A stretch of DNA of 64,000 nt from Niallia sp052318935 (GCA_052318935.1 JBQRKO010000003.1); one strand, 5' to 3'; counted from the stretch's first letter, positions 53,577 through 62,990 are shown. Notes: generated by a model not told the origin, from the sequence alone. A program made the numbers and translations.

Positions 53577-53915
53577 TTATTTTTTCATTAATTTTTGAAT
53601 CGTTACTAATACTTCATCTAGCACTTCCATATCTCCTTCTTGGATGCGATCGACCACACAATTCTTCATATGGCCTTCCAATAAAATTTTAGCAACACTG
53701 TTTAAAGCCGATTGTGTTGCCGCTATTTGGGTGATGACATCATCACAATACGTATCTTTTTCAATTAAACCCTTTATTCCCCTAATTTGACCTTCGATAC
53801 GATTGAGCCTGGTAACTAGATTTTTTTTTACTTTATCGGAATGATGACTTTTTCGTTCGCTAGTTTCATGACAAGATGTTTCATCCTCATGATTCTCCTT
53901 TAATTCTATCTCCAA
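53577..53915 (-). CDS. csoR: Copper-sensing repressor CsoR
   Basis: A 112-residue four-helix repressor from TTG 53915, placed after AAAGGGG. The conserved body (KKNLVTRLNRIEGQIRGIKGLIEKDTYCDDVITQIAATQSALNSVAKILLEGHMKNCV) has the Cys-His-Cys copper ligands. The N-terminal His/Cys-rich extension (NHEDETSCHETSERKSHHSD) is longer than usual. Copper binding releases it from its operators. First gene of csoR-copZ. Confidence 0.93.
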   Translation of the reverse strand: MEIELKENHEDETSCHETSERKSHHSDKVKKNLVTRLNRIEGQIRGIKGLIEKDTYCDDVITQIAATQSALNSVAKILLEGHMKNCVVDRIQEGDMEVLDEVLVTIQKLMKK

Positions 53916-53951
53916 TAAAAGCACCCCTTTGTATAACTTATTTACATATAT

Positions 53952-53968
53952 CATACCCCTGTATGGTA
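53952..53968. promoter_or_regulatory. CsoR operator-like site before csoR
   Basis: ATACCCCTGTATGGTAT, an inverted repeat, lies about 35-55 bp upstream of csoR. The matching site before copA supports one shared regulator. Confidence 0.65.
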
Positions 53969-54168
53969 TATAAGTCAATTAGTCTGTTTACTTATTTTTT
54001 GACAAATTTATGTCAGTGATGAATTTTTCTCTTAAACATAAAACAAAAATATTAGCGCTCTAGAAAAGCATTACTTAATCGAAGTCACAACAACTATCTT
54101 CTTACCAATTTTAATAACTAACCTACCTCCAAAAACAGCCCTTGTATAACTATTACAATTACGAAAAA

Positions 54169-54215
54169 TAAAGGAGAGTACATATTTTGTTATGTATACT
54201 ACGTGTTCTCCTTTA
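54169..54215 (-). terminator. Terminator after TrmB-family gene
   Basis: AAAGGAGAGTAC and the inverted GTTCTCCTTT arm form a hairpin with a T-run on the minus strand. 53979-54168 shows no gene. Confidence 0.7.
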
Positions 54216-54259
54216 ATCTTTTATTAAACTAAAGCTCCTTTTCTTTAAGTTTTTTTATT

Positions 54260-55045
54260 TTAAATACAAAAGAAATCTTCTCTTTCCTTCGATATCCATT
54301 TATCATGATTACCTTTACTTTCTTTAACTAACCGATTAACTAAAATATCGTGCCAAATATAATTTTCCAAAAGGTATATATGAATTGGGTCATCTGTTAA
54401 AAAGGCAGTGGCTCTTTCTTCTACAGATGGTCCATATATCATTTCTTTCCCGTCAATTGATAAAATAAACCATTTATTTTTCCCAATATTATCAACATAG
54501 CTTGTTTGTCTATGTACATTCAGTTCTGGTAAAGGGTTTTCAACTTGAAACACAATTCCTTTCAAATTAGCATGCTTTCTTACATCTTTTAACTCGTTTT
54601 CAATCTCCTCATACATTGGTCCCCATATAGAAACAACTACTTTTCTTTTAGCTTTTTGTATTAAAGTACGGCAAAAAGCTAGAATTTGCCTTTTTCCTTT
54701 AAGTGTTAAAACTCGATTGTCTGGTATAAGCTCCGTTTTTTCCAAATGTCTTAATTTCTCACTTATAGATTCATAAGTATTTTTCCACTGTGACTGAACA
54801 GATTCTAAAAATACATCCACTGGTAATGGAGAATATTGTACAGACTCATTAATTTCTTCTTTCATTACAATTCCTTTTTCTTCAAGACCATTTAATATTT
54901 CATATATACGCGCCCTAGGAATGCCTGATTCTTTGCTCACTTGATAAGCACTTGTCGGTCCTTGTTTAACTAAAGAAACATAAGCTTTTGCCTCATATTG
55001 ACTAAAACCTAAAGATTGAATTTGCTGAATAATGTCGTTCATCAT
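54260..55045 (-). CDS. TrmB-family transcriptional regulator
   Basis: A 261-residue regulator. The N-terminal winged helix (LGFSQYEAKAYVSLVKQGPTSAYQVSKESGIPRARIYEILNGLEEKGIV) matches TrmB, and the C-terminal part carries the phospholipase-D-like sensor region (RKVVVSIWGPMYEEIENELK). It is divergent from a decayed dioxygenase gene followed by a TSUP transporter, which may be its targets. The ligand is unknown. Confidence 0.87.
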   Translation of the reverse strand: MMNDIIQQIQSLGFSQYEAKAYVSLVKQGPTSAYQVSKESGIPRARIYEILNGLEEKGIVMKEEINESVQYSPLPVDVFLESVQSQWKNTYESISEKLRHLEKTELIPDNRVLTLKGKRQILAFCRTLIQKAKRKVVVSIWGPMYEEIENELKDVRKHANLKGIVFQVENPLPELNVHRQTSYVDNIGKNKWFILSIDGKEMIYGPSVEERATAFLTDDPIHIYLLENYIWHDILVNRLVKESKGNHDKWISKEREDFFCI

Positions 55046-55217
55046 TTCCTCCCAGTAAAATTAGTAACTTATATACCTATCATATCAAACTTTTGTTTCG
55101 GATTACTTAAATTCAAAAAATGAAGATATTGTAAAAAAAGCAATTTACTATTTACAGGAAATTATTTTTTAGTTACTATTATAGTAATAACTAAAAAGGA
55201 AATATTAGGAGGATAAA

Positions 55218-55969
55218 ATGATTTCAATTCTAGAAAAGTCTGAGCTTAAAAATTCAAATATTTATACTCTAACTGATAAGGAAAAAGATGAGTTATACGC
55301 ATTAATTAATTCTATTAATCTTGATTTAAATCAAATTGATAATTACACTTTGAATCAATTGGAAAGAGAATCCTTTAAGCTTCCTGAAAAAATAATTGAT
55401 CATCTTATCAGCTTTAAACGGGAAAAAAATAAATATGGAACTATTTTATTCAGAAATCTACCAATTGATGAAAATTTACCTAATACTCCAAATAATGGCG
55501 AGCCATCTAAAAAGAAAGAAAGTAATGTAAGTAAACTTTTATCATATTTATTCATGTTGCATCTAGGAGAAAACCTTTGTATGTATTAAGTCCACCTTCA
55601 TCATTCAATTCACCAAATTTATCTATTAAAACATCCGTATTGTCAGGCAATATTGTCAAACCCAATTTATGTATTTACGGTTCTTTAATGAAGGGAATTA
55701 ATGATAAAGCTGAATGGGCTTTAGAAGAACTAAAAAAAGCTTTATCCAAAGTATCTTCTGGCATAGTTTTAACACCTGGTGACCTTATTATTATAGATAA
55801 TCATTTAGCAGCTCATGCTAGAACAGCTTTTAAACCAAAATATGATGGAAAAGATAGATGGTTGTAGAGAATGTTTACAGTTGTTGATTTTAATAAATCA
55901 AGTGCAAGTCGATCTACTGAAAGCCATGTTTGTATACCTTTAAAAATAGAGTTAGAGTTGCAAAAATAA
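55218..55969 (+). pseudogene. Decayed TauD/AsnO-like Fe(II)/2-oxoglutarate dioxygenase
   Basis: ATG 55218 follows AGGAGG. The N-terminal part (ELYALINSINLDLNQ, KLPEKIIDHLISFKREKNKYGTILFRNLP, LLSYLFMLHLGE) fits the clavaminate-synthase/asparagine-oxygenase group. The reading frame then stops at 55587. A second segment resumes (LSPPSSFNSPNLSIKTSVL, LTPGDLIIIDNHLAAHARTAFKPKYDGKDRWL), has an in-frame TAG at 55865, and continues RMFTVVDFNKSSASRSTESHVC to 55969. The middle, including the expected His-x-Glu/Asp iron site, is missing. At least one deletion plus a nonsense change means no active enzyme. Confidence 0.8.
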
Positions 55970-55977
55970 TAATAAAT

Positions 55978-56023
55978 AGAACGACTCAACTTACTTTTAA
56001 AAAGGGAGTTAAGCCGTTCTTAT
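55978..56023 (+). terminator. Terminator after dioxygenase pseudogene
   Basis: AGAACGACTCAACT pairs imperfectly with AGTTAAGCCGTTCT and is followed by T-rich sequence. Confidence 0.65.
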
Positions 56024-56048
56024 TCGTATCGCTTAGGAGGTTGCTTAG

Positions 56049-56819
56049 TTGGATGATATTAATATGTATACACTTTTGTTGTTAGTATGTTTTGGATTTT
56101 TAGCTTCTTTCATTGATGCAGTAGTAGGAGGTGGAGGTTTAATTTCTATACCGGCTTTATTATTTTCTGGTTTTTCACCTTCGACAGCTATTGCAACAAA
56201 TAAGTTAGCTAGTTCAATGGGGTCCTTAACAAGTACGATTGCGTTTATTAAATCAGGAAAAGTCAACTTCAAGTTAGTAGCTAAATTGTTTCCTCTCGTT
56301 TTCATAGGATCTTTATTAGGGGCTTTAGTAGTAAACTTTATTTCTTCAGAGTTTTTAAAACCATTAGTATTAGTACTTTTAATAGCTGTAGCTATTTATA
56401 CAATTTTAAAGAAAAATTGGGGTAAAGAATCAACTTATAAAAAACTAACTTTAAAAAAAGCTTTTCTTTTTTCTCTCATAATATTTTCTATTGGTTTTTA
56501 TGATGGATTTCTAGGAGCAGGTACAGGTTCATTTATTTTGTTTGCTTTCCTTATTATTGGATTTGACTTTTTACAATCTGCTGGAAATGCAAAATTTTTA
56601 AATTTCGGAAGCAACATCGCTGCACTTATCACCTTTATTGCTCTTGACATGGTTAATTTTTCATATGGTATACCAATGGGTATTTCTATGATTTTGGGTG
56701 CTTTAGTTGGTTCAAATTTTGCTTTAAAAAAAGGAGTAACTTATGTAAGAGCTTTATTTATTTTAGTTACTTTCTTCTTAATTGGAAAAAATATTTTTGA
56801 TTATTTAAAAATAATGTAA
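56049..56819 (+). CDS. TSUP-family sulfite/organosulfur exporter, TauE/SafE-like
   Basis: A 256-residue polytopic protein from TTG 56049 after AGGAGG. The two family repeats appear as LASFIDAVVGGGGLISIPALLFSGFSPSTAIATNKLASSMGSL and GFYDGFLGAGTGSFILFAFLIIG, with about eight membrane spans. Members export sulfite, sulfoacetate or related anions. It may once have worked with the dioxygenase pseudogene upstream; the terminator between them argues for a separate unit. Confidence 0.9.
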   Translation: MDDINMYTLLLLVCFGFLASFIDAVVGGGGLISIPALLFSGFSPSTAIATNKLASSMGSLTSTIAFIKSGKVNFKLVAKLFPLVFIGSLLGALVVNFISSEFLKPLVLVLLIAVAIYTILKKNWGKESTYKKLTLKKAFLFSLIIFSIGFYDGFLGAGTGSFILFAFLIIGFDFLQSAGNAKFLNFGSNIAALITFIALDMVNFSYGIPMGISMILGALVGSNFALKKGVTYVRALFILVTFFLIGKNIFDYLKIM

Positions 56820-56922
56820 TAGTGGTATAAAAGGGGTCATATTATGTTCAATTACATAGACCTATTTATATTCTTAAGCTTATTTTTTAAACTTAGTTTA
56901 TTCTACTTCCAAAACAACTAAA

Positions 56923-56957
56923 CGGCTTTAGCTCTATTTAACATAGAGCTAAAGCCG
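56923..56957. terminator. Bidirectional terminator
   Basis: CGGCTTTAGCTCTAT / ATAGAGCTAAAGCCG, a perfect 15-bp stem between the TSUP and MerR genes. Confidence 0.8.
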
Positions 56958-57040
56958 CTTAGATCCTTTTGTTATTTTTACTGTCTACAAAAAAGGGGAA
57001 AGTTCAAATTTCAACAACATTTTAATGATTTTCCTTTTTT

Positions 57041-57808
57041 CTACTTCTTTACACCTGTATAAAAATAAATAGCATCCCTCAAAAACTCCGCCATTCCTGG
57101 CTGCTCTTTATCATAATAAGCGGTATATCTTTCATCATCAACATACATTTGGGCAAGGCCAGCATGTGCTTCTTTGCTGTATTCTGTCCAATAAAAGGTA
57201 AGCCATTGTTTGTGAAGGTCCGCTGCTTTTTGCGCCAACTCACTTGCTGGATTGCCAGTTTTAAAAGCTTCACTTAACGTTTTCATTACGTCTTCAGCAA
57301 GCTTTGTCACTTGTTCGTATTCCTCTTCCGTCATATTCATAAGCTTGCTATTAGATTGATCTACCTTTTCATCCCCATATTTTTCGCGAATCTCTTTCCC
57401 GTATTTCTCTTCATTTTCTTTTATCATCTTCTGTTTAAATCCTGCAAATTTTTCTTTATTGCTCATCGTTATTCTCCCTTCTGATGCAGCGATTGTTTTT
57501 TCTACATTTTTTATTAATGCATCCATCTGCTTTCGTTTCGCCAGGAGTTTTTGTCGATGCTCTTTTAGTGCATCTTCTCTATTAAAAGACGGGGACATCA
57601 AAATATTTTTGATTGTTTCTAAACTTACTCCCAACTCTCGGTAAAAAAGAATTTGCTGCAAGCGGTCGACCTCTTTTTCCCCATAAATCCGATACCCTGA
57701 TGAATTGATTCTCGCCGGCTTAAGAATGCCAATTTCATCATAATACCTTAATGTTCTAGTGCTTACTCCCGCTAATTTCCCTAACTTTTGTACGGTGTAC
57801 TCCATCAT
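57041..57808 (-). CDS. MerR-family activator with TipAS drug-binding domain, Mta-like
   Basis: A 255-residue regulator. The MerR DNA-binding region (YTVQKLGKLAGVSTRTLRYYDEIGILKPARINSSGYRIYGEKEVDRLQQI) is followed by a coiled coil (about 75-110) and a TipAS domain (about 120-255) of the thiopeptide/multidrug-binding kind. It should activate its promoter when a drug binds. A MerR-type ACGTAACGT palindrome lies upstream. Divergent to the GntR-ABC operon. Confidence 0.9.
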   Translation of the reverse strand: MMEYTVQKLGKLAGVSTRTLRYYDEIGILKPARINSSGYRIYGEKEVDRLQQILFYRELGVSLETIKNILMSPSFNREDALKEHRQKLLAKRKQMDALIKNVEKTIAASEGRITMSNKEKFAGFKQKMIKENEEKYGKEIREKYGDEKVDQSNSKLMNMTEEEYEQVTKLAEDVMKTLSEAFKTGNPASELAQKAADLHKQWLTFYWTEYSKEAHAGLAQMYVDDERYTAYYDKEQPGMAEFLRDAIYFYTGVKK

Positions 57809-57834
57809 TTAACCTCCTGACAATTACATCATAA

Positions 57835-57853
57835 GGGTTTACGTAACGTGAAT
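57835..57853. promoter_or_regulatory. MerR-type operator candidate
   Basis: ACGTAACGT (57841-57849), within GGGTTTACGTAACGTGAATG, is about 30-45 bp before the MerR start and resembles drug-responsive MerR promoters. Confidence 0.4.
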
Positions 57854-57946
57854 GTAAATAGGTTTTATCATAATTATTTATTATTTACCATCCTTCTTTT
57901 AACATTTATTTAAAAAAAATATGGATTTTTCCACCAACTTAACATA

Positions 57947-57972
57947 TACTACATTACATCACTAATGTACTA
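57947..57972. promoter_or_regulatory. GntR (YtrA-type) operator candidate
   Basis: TACTACATTA and TAATGTACTA arms (nine of ten pair) flank CATCAC, about 25 bp before the GntR start. Fits autoregulation of the GntR-ABC operon. Confidence 0.5.
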
Positions 57973-57997
57973 ATTCACGTAATAAGGAGGTGTTCCT

Positions 57998-58384
57998 TTG
58001 ATTCTTAATCATGATGGGATGAAACCAATCTATGTTCAGATTGCCGAATGGCTGGAAACGGAAATTTTAAATGAACACATAAAAGATGATGAAAAAATCT
58101 ATTCTCAATACCAGCTTGCAGAAATGTTTCATATTAATCCTGCAACGGCAGCAAAAGGATTAAATATTCTTGCTGATGAAGGGCTTCTTTATAAGAAAAG
58201 AGGTCTTGGAATGTTTGTATCCCCTAATGCAAGACAATGGATCTTAAATAAAAGGAAGGAGCAAATTATGAACAAATTGGTGTTGGAACTTGTAATAGAA
58301 GCTGAAAGACTTGGTGTCGAAGAAGACGAATTAATTACCATGATTCATACTGTAAAGAAGCAATATAAGGAGGGACAAGAATGA
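57998..58384 (+). CDS. GntR-family regulator, YtrA subfamily
   Basis: A 128-residue short GntR protein from TTG 57998 after AAGGAGG. The winged helix is PIYVQIAEWLETEILNEHIKDDEKIYSQYQLAEMFHINPATAAKGLNILADEGLLYKKRGLGMFV, with a short helical tail. YtrA-type repressors control adjacent ABC exporters that answer cell-envelope antibiotics. Its stop overlaps the ABC ATPase start. Confidence 0.92.
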   Translation: MILNHDGMKPIYVQIAEWLETEILNEHIKDDEKIYSQYQLAEMFHINPATAAKGLNILADEGLLYKKRGLGMFVSPNARQWILNKRKEQIMNKLVLELVIEAERLGVEEDELITMIHTVKKQYKEGQE

Positions 58385-59283
58385 TAGTAGTCAAGTGCAA
58401 AAACTTGGAGAAACGATATAAGCATCATACAGCAGTCAACAATCTTTCTTTTACAATAGAAGAAAACAAAATCACCGGCCTAATCGGGCGCAATGGAGCA
58501 GGAAAAACTACTCTATTAAAAATGATTGCAGGACATTACAAAAAATCTGCAGGAGACTTAAAAGTTTTTTCAGAAGATCCTTATGCTAGCTTAAAGGTAT
58601 CTACTAATATGATCTTTGTAGACGATCAAATGGTCTTTCCCCCATCCTTAACTCTTTCGGAAATATTTCAATACGCTAAAAGCTTCTATGCAAATTGGAA
58701 CGACCCGCTAGCCAAAGGATTATTTGATTATTTTTCTTTTCATCCAAAAACGCTGCACCATAAGCTATCGAAAGGAATGAAAAGCACCTTTAATATGATT
58801 ATCGGTTTAGCTGCTCGTTGTCCTTTAACAATATTTGATGAGCCAACAACAGGGATGGATGCTGCAGTCCGTCAAGACTTTTACCGTGCTTTATTAAAAG
58901 ATTATATCTAGCATCCACGGTCGATTATTCTTTCTAGTCACCTCTTAAATGAGATCGATGATATGTTAGAAGACGTTTTACTTATAAATAATGGCGAGAA
59001 AATTCTTCACTTGCCTGTAACAGATTTGAAGGAATATGGCATTGGACTTAAAGGAGAGCAGAAAGTTATAAACGAGGTCATAAAAAACGAAGACGTCCTC
59101 TATTTTGAAACAATTGGAGTAAACAGCTGTTATGCTGCGATTAAAAATGACTTTACGGAAGCAAGGATCCATCAGTTAAGAGGCTTAGGTATTGAACTGT
59201 CTTCTATTTCAACAAATGAGCTTTGTGTATATCTTACTTCCGAAAATAAAGGAGGAATTGATAATGTATTTAAACGAATCTAG
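58381..59283 (+). pseudogene. ABC transporter ATP-binding protein gene with in-frame TAG
   Basis: A 300-codon ABC ATPase of the YtrB kind. Walker A is GLIGRNGAGKTTLLKMI; signature region LSKGMKSTF; Walker B PLTIFDEPTTGMD. After residue 176 (LLKDYI) an in-frame TAG at 58909-58911 interrupts it. The same frame goes straight on with HPRSIILSSHLLNEIDDMLEDVLLINNGEK to 59283, containing the switch His. A single base substitution explains it. Without readthrough the product lacks the H-loop and would be inactive, which would disable the exporter. Confidence 0.85.
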
Positions 59284-60004
59284 CATGTTTTCTGTTGTAA
59301 AAAAGCAGTTTTTTTATAAATTCCGCTGCAATACCAGCAGTTTTTTTCAGTTAATTGCTATTCAACTTTTGGCATTATTTTTTAGTTTTACTAATATTTC
59401 ATCATGGGCAACTGGCAACAACCTTCTTTCCGTTGAAGCAAAAGTATACTCAAATGCTTTTATTATTACTTTAACAATACTATGGGCATTGTTTACTTGT
59501 ATTTCTTATGGAGGAAGAAAATTCAGGAACTATGATTTTACGCTAGTTTCCAATCGTTTGGCGAGTTATTTCTCTACTCTTCTTTTTATTTTTTTTCAAA
59601 GTATTATTGCCAGTGTTAGTGCATTATGTACAGGGCTTTTATTCCATGTTCTTATTTTTTTCACCAAGAATAGTGACTTTTTATTATGGGATAATTTTTA
59701 TATTTCTTTTTCTGAATTGCTGCTTAGTATGTTTATCCTTTTTTTATATGTTTTTTTAGCAAGTTCGATTGGGTTTTTTATGGGTAGCCTTGTCCAGCTG
59801 AGTAAAGCATTTGTTGTCATTCTCCCAGCACTAGTTATCGGTCTCTTCATCTTAGAAGGAAGCAATGTAAATACTGCTAGTTTTGTAGAATATTTTATAC
59901 ATGAACATTCATTAATAATATTCACAGTAAAAACAATTGCTGCATCAGGAATTATTTGGTGTTTTGTATTACTTATTTTATCAAGACTTGAGGTGAAAAA
60001 TTAA
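59264..60004 (+). CDS. ABC transporter permease-like membrane protein
   Basis: A 246-residue protein from ATG 59264 after GGAGG, overlapping the end of the ATPase. It has about six hydrophobic spans and the pattern of YtrC/D-like permeases (FFYKFRCNTSSFFQLIAIQLLALFFSF, SSIGFFMGSLVQLSKAFVVILPALVIGLFIL). It should form the membrane channel of the exporter. Confidence 0.8.
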   Translation: MYLNESSMFSVVKKQFFYKFRCNTSSFFQLIAIQLLALFFSFTNISSWATGNNLLSVEAKVYSNAFIITLTILWALFTCISYGGRKFRNYDFTLVSNRLASYFSTLLFIFFQSIIASVSALCTGLLFHVLIFFTKNSDFLLWDNFYISFSELLLSMFILFLYVFLASSIGFFMGSLVQLSKAFVVILPALVIGLFILEGSNVNTASFVEYFIHEHSLIIFTVKTIAASGIIWCFVLLILSRLEVKN

Positions 60005-60681
60005 TGATGTGGCTGTCTATTTTACTCATCATTTTTATCTGTCTATTTTTCTTACGTGGCTCCATGCCTCAGTTTTCTCATTATCGTGCAATGCGAATGA
60101 TCATCATTGGATATTTTGGCGTGCTGCTCCTATCAGGCATTGCTTATTACTTGCTTCCTGCAAAAAAATTTATACCATCACCTTCTATAAGTAATACAAA
60201 TGCTAATGCTGCATTCGACGATTTTTATGAGTCTGCACAAGAAGGAACGCTAGACAAATACGAAGGTGCCTTTTTAAAGGAAAAGTGGAATTTTTCATTA
60301 TCGGATACAAGCATTGATTTAAGCTCATTAGAAGTTGGAGATTATTCTGTTTTTGTGGAAAAAAATAGGAATGCTACGGATCTCGAATGTATGCTATATC
60401 GTACAAAAGTGATCCTAAAGGACAAAAATATAATGGAGAATGTTCCTTCCTATCATTTGACATTTAAAAACAATAAACTATATATAAAAGAACCAGAACA
60501 AACGAAATTGAACATATCTACTTTTAAAAAGGATTTTCTCCTAACACAATTTTCTAAAGAAGATGAAGCGACTTTTAATGAATTAATAAATAATTTTCAT
60601 GGGAATGATATTCTTTATCTTCGTGTTCCGAGTCATTTAACAATAACAGGGGACGACGCAGTAAATTATGTTGGCGAATAG
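60004..60681 (+). CDS. Membrane-anchored accessory protein of the ABC unit
   Basis: A 225-residue protein whose ATG overlaps the permease stop. Two N-terminal membrane spans (MMWLSILLIIFICLFFLRG; MRMIIIGYFGVLLLSGIAYYLL) are followed by an extracytoplasmic domain with NAAFDDFYESAQEGTLDKYEG and a beta-rich part. I do not recognise a family. Tight coupling suggests an accessory or ligand-binding subunit. Confidence 0.72.
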   Translation: MMWLSILLIIFICLFFLRGSMPQFSHYRAMRMIIIGYFGVLLLSGIAYYLLPAKKFIPSPSISNTNANAAFDDFYESAQEGTLDKYEGAFLKEKWNFSLSDTSIDLSSLEVGDYSVFVEKNRNATDLECMLYRTKVILKDKNIMENVPSYHLTFKNNKLYIKEPEQTKLNISTFKKDFLLTQFSKEDEATFNELINNFHGNDILYLRVPSHLTITGDDAVNYVGE

Positions 60682-60759
60682 TAGTAAGAAAGACTCACTT
60701 CCCTTGGTCAGCCCTGAAAAAAAATGTTTATTTACTAGGGATTGTGCTTGTTTCTAAAA

Positions 60760-60968
60760 GGCTATTTTCGTATAGAATGTTGCTTTTAAACTCGCAGCCT
60801 GAATACACTTCGCTTTCCGTGGGCGAGCGTCGAGCCTCTTCGTCGCATACGCTCCTGTGGGGTCTCGTCTTTCTCGCATTCCCACAGGAGTCTACGTGTA
60901 TTCAGTCTGCTGAGTACTTTTTCTCCCATTTTTTTAAGTGAAAAACAACAAACTTTGAGAAAACCGCC
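60760..60968 (-). repeat. MITE-like dispersed repeat, copy R7 (reverse orientation)
   Basis: Reads GGCTATTTTCGTATAGA on the plus strand and ends TTGAGAAAACCGCC. It is flanked on both sides by TTCTAAAA, an 8-bp duplication. Frames across it are not genes. Confidence 0.92.
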
Positions 60969-61023
60969 TTCTAAAAAGATAATCGAAAATATATACAATA
61001 AAATGTGATGAGGAAGTGTTCAA

Positions 61024-61248
61024 ATGAAATGTAAAAGATTTATCTTTACCTTCCCAACGTTTGTTTTAACGACAGGTCTGCTTTTTTTAGTAGGATATGT
61101 GTTTACTATTCCTTGGTTAATGCTTCATCAGGAATATACAGATAACGCAAATGGTTTCTTCGTTTCAACTGGGTCAATTCTTCCTTTTATTATTGGTCTA
61201 ATCGTCAGTTTTTTTGCAGAAAAACTTTATGTTTACAAATACCGGTAA
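61024..61248 (+). CDS. Small membrane protein (74 aa)
   Basis: ATG 61024 follows GAGGAAG. Two hydrophobic spans (FVLTTGLLFLVGYVFTIPWLML; GSILPFIIGLIVSFFAEKL) flank a short polar loop. No family recognised. It is followed by a terminator and lies alone. Confidence 0.65.
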   Translation: MKCKRFIFTFPTFVLTTGLLFLVGYVFTIPWLMLHQEYTDNANGFFVSTGSILPFIIGLIVSFFAEKLYVYKYR

Positions 61249-61277
61249 AAACTCGGTTGATAACACGCTAAGCTGAC

Positions 61278-61310
61278 AGCTGCTCTGTCCTATTTAGAGC
61301 AAGCTTTTTT
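61278..61310 (+). terminator. Terminator
   Basis: AGCTGCTCT / AGAGCAAGCTTTTTT hairpin after the 74-aa gene. 61311-61640 holds only AT-rich DNA. Confidence 0.75.
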
Positions 61311-61650
61311 CACTAAATAATTAGCAAATATTTTTATTATTTTTCGAAAAAATTGTGAATTTTTCGATATTTTAGTGTATAATAATAGTAGGAGTTATCT
61401 AAATTGAACCTCTTACAAAAGGTATTACTTCATTACATTTACTTAAACACCCCAAATAGAACTTTCAGCAAGTTCTATTACAGTGAATAAAAAATAACCG
61501 TTTCCCTTCTTGTTTATAAAAATATTCAAAATATATCCTATGCTTTACCCACATCATTCCCAATCCAATATAGTATTTTCACTATGATACTGTATAAACC
61601 CATCATTTCAGATTAATACTAACACTACAAATAAAGAAAGAGGTGATTAT

Positions 61651-61788
61651 ATGAATATCGAAAGAGAAGACGTTATTACAGATGATTTCTTAAATAAAGT
61701 AGTAAGTGAAATTAATGAACTTTATGGATGGCAATCACAATTGCTAGAAGAAGTGGAAAAGAAAGAAAATGAAGTAAAGGAAAATTAA
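61651..61788 (+). CDS. Small acidic coiled-coil-like protein (45 aa)
   Basis: ATG 61651 follows AAGAGGTG. The product (MNIEREDVITDDFLNKVVSE, then LLEEVEKKENEVKEN) is very acidic and helical. No family recognised. The gene call rests on the clear ribosome site. Confidence 0.6.
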   Translation: MNIEREDVITDDFLNKVVSEINELYGWQSQLLEEVEKKENEVKEN

Positions 61789-61985
61789 ATGCATCTGTAA
61801 AGATCATTTATTTTCCTTTCTTTTTTTGTTTAGAGAAGGCAGTCGAGTGCGCCAACAGAAGATTATCTGCTGCAAATGATAAAAAAGACAGCCACAATAG
61901 ACTATCTTAGAGGATAAATACTATATGTTTTTATGCATGGATTATAGATGAGCAATAACTATTGTACTACCGAAACACTACTTGT

Positions 61986-62885
61986 TTATGTCGTTACCAT
62001 TTGCCCTCCGTTTACATGAATCGTTTGCCCGGTTATATAAGAACCATCGTCTGATGCTAAAAGCACATAAACGGGTGCAAGCTCATATGGTTGACCGCCT
62101 CGTTTCATCGGTACGTCTGTGCCAAAATGCTTGATGCTTTCAGGTGGCTGAGTCGCAGGCTGCAATGGTGTCCAAATAGGGCCTGGAGCTACTGCATTCA
62201 CGCGAATTCCTCTATCGACCACATTATTTGCCAACGCTCTAGTAAAGCTGACAATCGCTCCTTTTGTAGCGGAATAATCGATTAAATTGTCCCGCCCAAT
62301 ATACGCATTCACCGATGTCGTACTGACAATGCTGCTTCCATTTGACATATGAGGAAGTGCTATTTTTGTTAGATGAAAAAAAGACATAATATTCGTATCA
62401 AATGTATTCTTTAATTGTTCGTCCGATATATCTTCCAAATTATTTTGGACGAATTGAACGCCTATATTATTGATTAAAACATCTATTTTGCCGAAAAGAT
62501 GAACTGTCGTTTCCACCACATATTGACAATGTTCTTTTTTTCTTAAATCACCTGGTATTAAAACACAAGGTCTCCCTAACTTCTCTACAGCAGCTTTTGT
62601 TTCCTTCGCATCTTTATGCTCATCAAAATAAGCAATAACGATCGTGGCGCCTTCTTTCGCAAAGGCAACTGCAACAGCTCTGCCAATTCCGCTGTCTCCA
62701 CCACTTATAACAGCTACCCTATCTTTTAACTTTCCTGTTCCTTTATAGTTTGGGTTATCATAGATCGGACGAGGAACCATCAAATATTCCAACCCTGGCT
62801 GATGATACTGCTGCTGAGCCGGAAAAGTAATTGGCACTTCTTCACATATTTTTTCCGATCCGATATAAGGATACTTTGGGTTCAT
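61986..62885 (-). CDS. SDR-family oxidoreductase, YdaD/YhdF (general-stress) type
   Basis: A 299-residue short-chain dehydrogenase from ATG 62885 behind GGGAGGAG. The extended N-terminus (YPYIGSEKICEEVPITFPAQQQYHQPGLEYLM) is typical of the YdaD/YhdF group. Rossmann motif is SGGDSGIGRAVAVAFAKEGA, catalytic Ser-Tyr-Lys is in VNAYIGRDNLIDYSATKGA, and APGPIWTPLQPA follows. Relatives are general-stress proteins; the substrate is unknown. Confidence 0.9.
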   Translation of the reverse strand: MNPKYPYIGSEKICEEVPITFPAQQQYHQPGLEYLMVPRPIYDNPNYKGTGKLKDRVAVISGGDSGIGRAVAVAFAKEGATIVIAYFDEHKDAKETKAAVEKLGRPCVLIPGDLRKKEHCQYVVETTVHLFGKIDVLINNIGVQFVQNNLEDISDEQLKNTFDTNIMSFFHLTKIALPHMSNGSSIVSTTSVNAYIGRDNLIDYSATKGAIVSFTRALANNVVDRGIRVNAVAPGPIWTPLQPATQPPESIKHFGTDVPMKRGGQPYELAPVYVLLASDDGSYITGQTIHVNGGQMVTT

Positions 62886-62990
62886 CCTTGTCTCCTCCCT
62901 CTTCATAAATACTGAAATCAGTATATTCAATAACATGAAATGGGTGAAAGAACTACATCAAATGATTAAGGAAAAGCAGTGATAAACAAA

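Noticed and set aside
55865..58911. In-frame TAG codons as programmed recoding (pyrrolysine or suppressor use)
   Set aside because: Only two cases, one in a gene that also has a large deletion; no downstream recoding structure or pyl genes are seen. Ordinary mutation or error is simpler.
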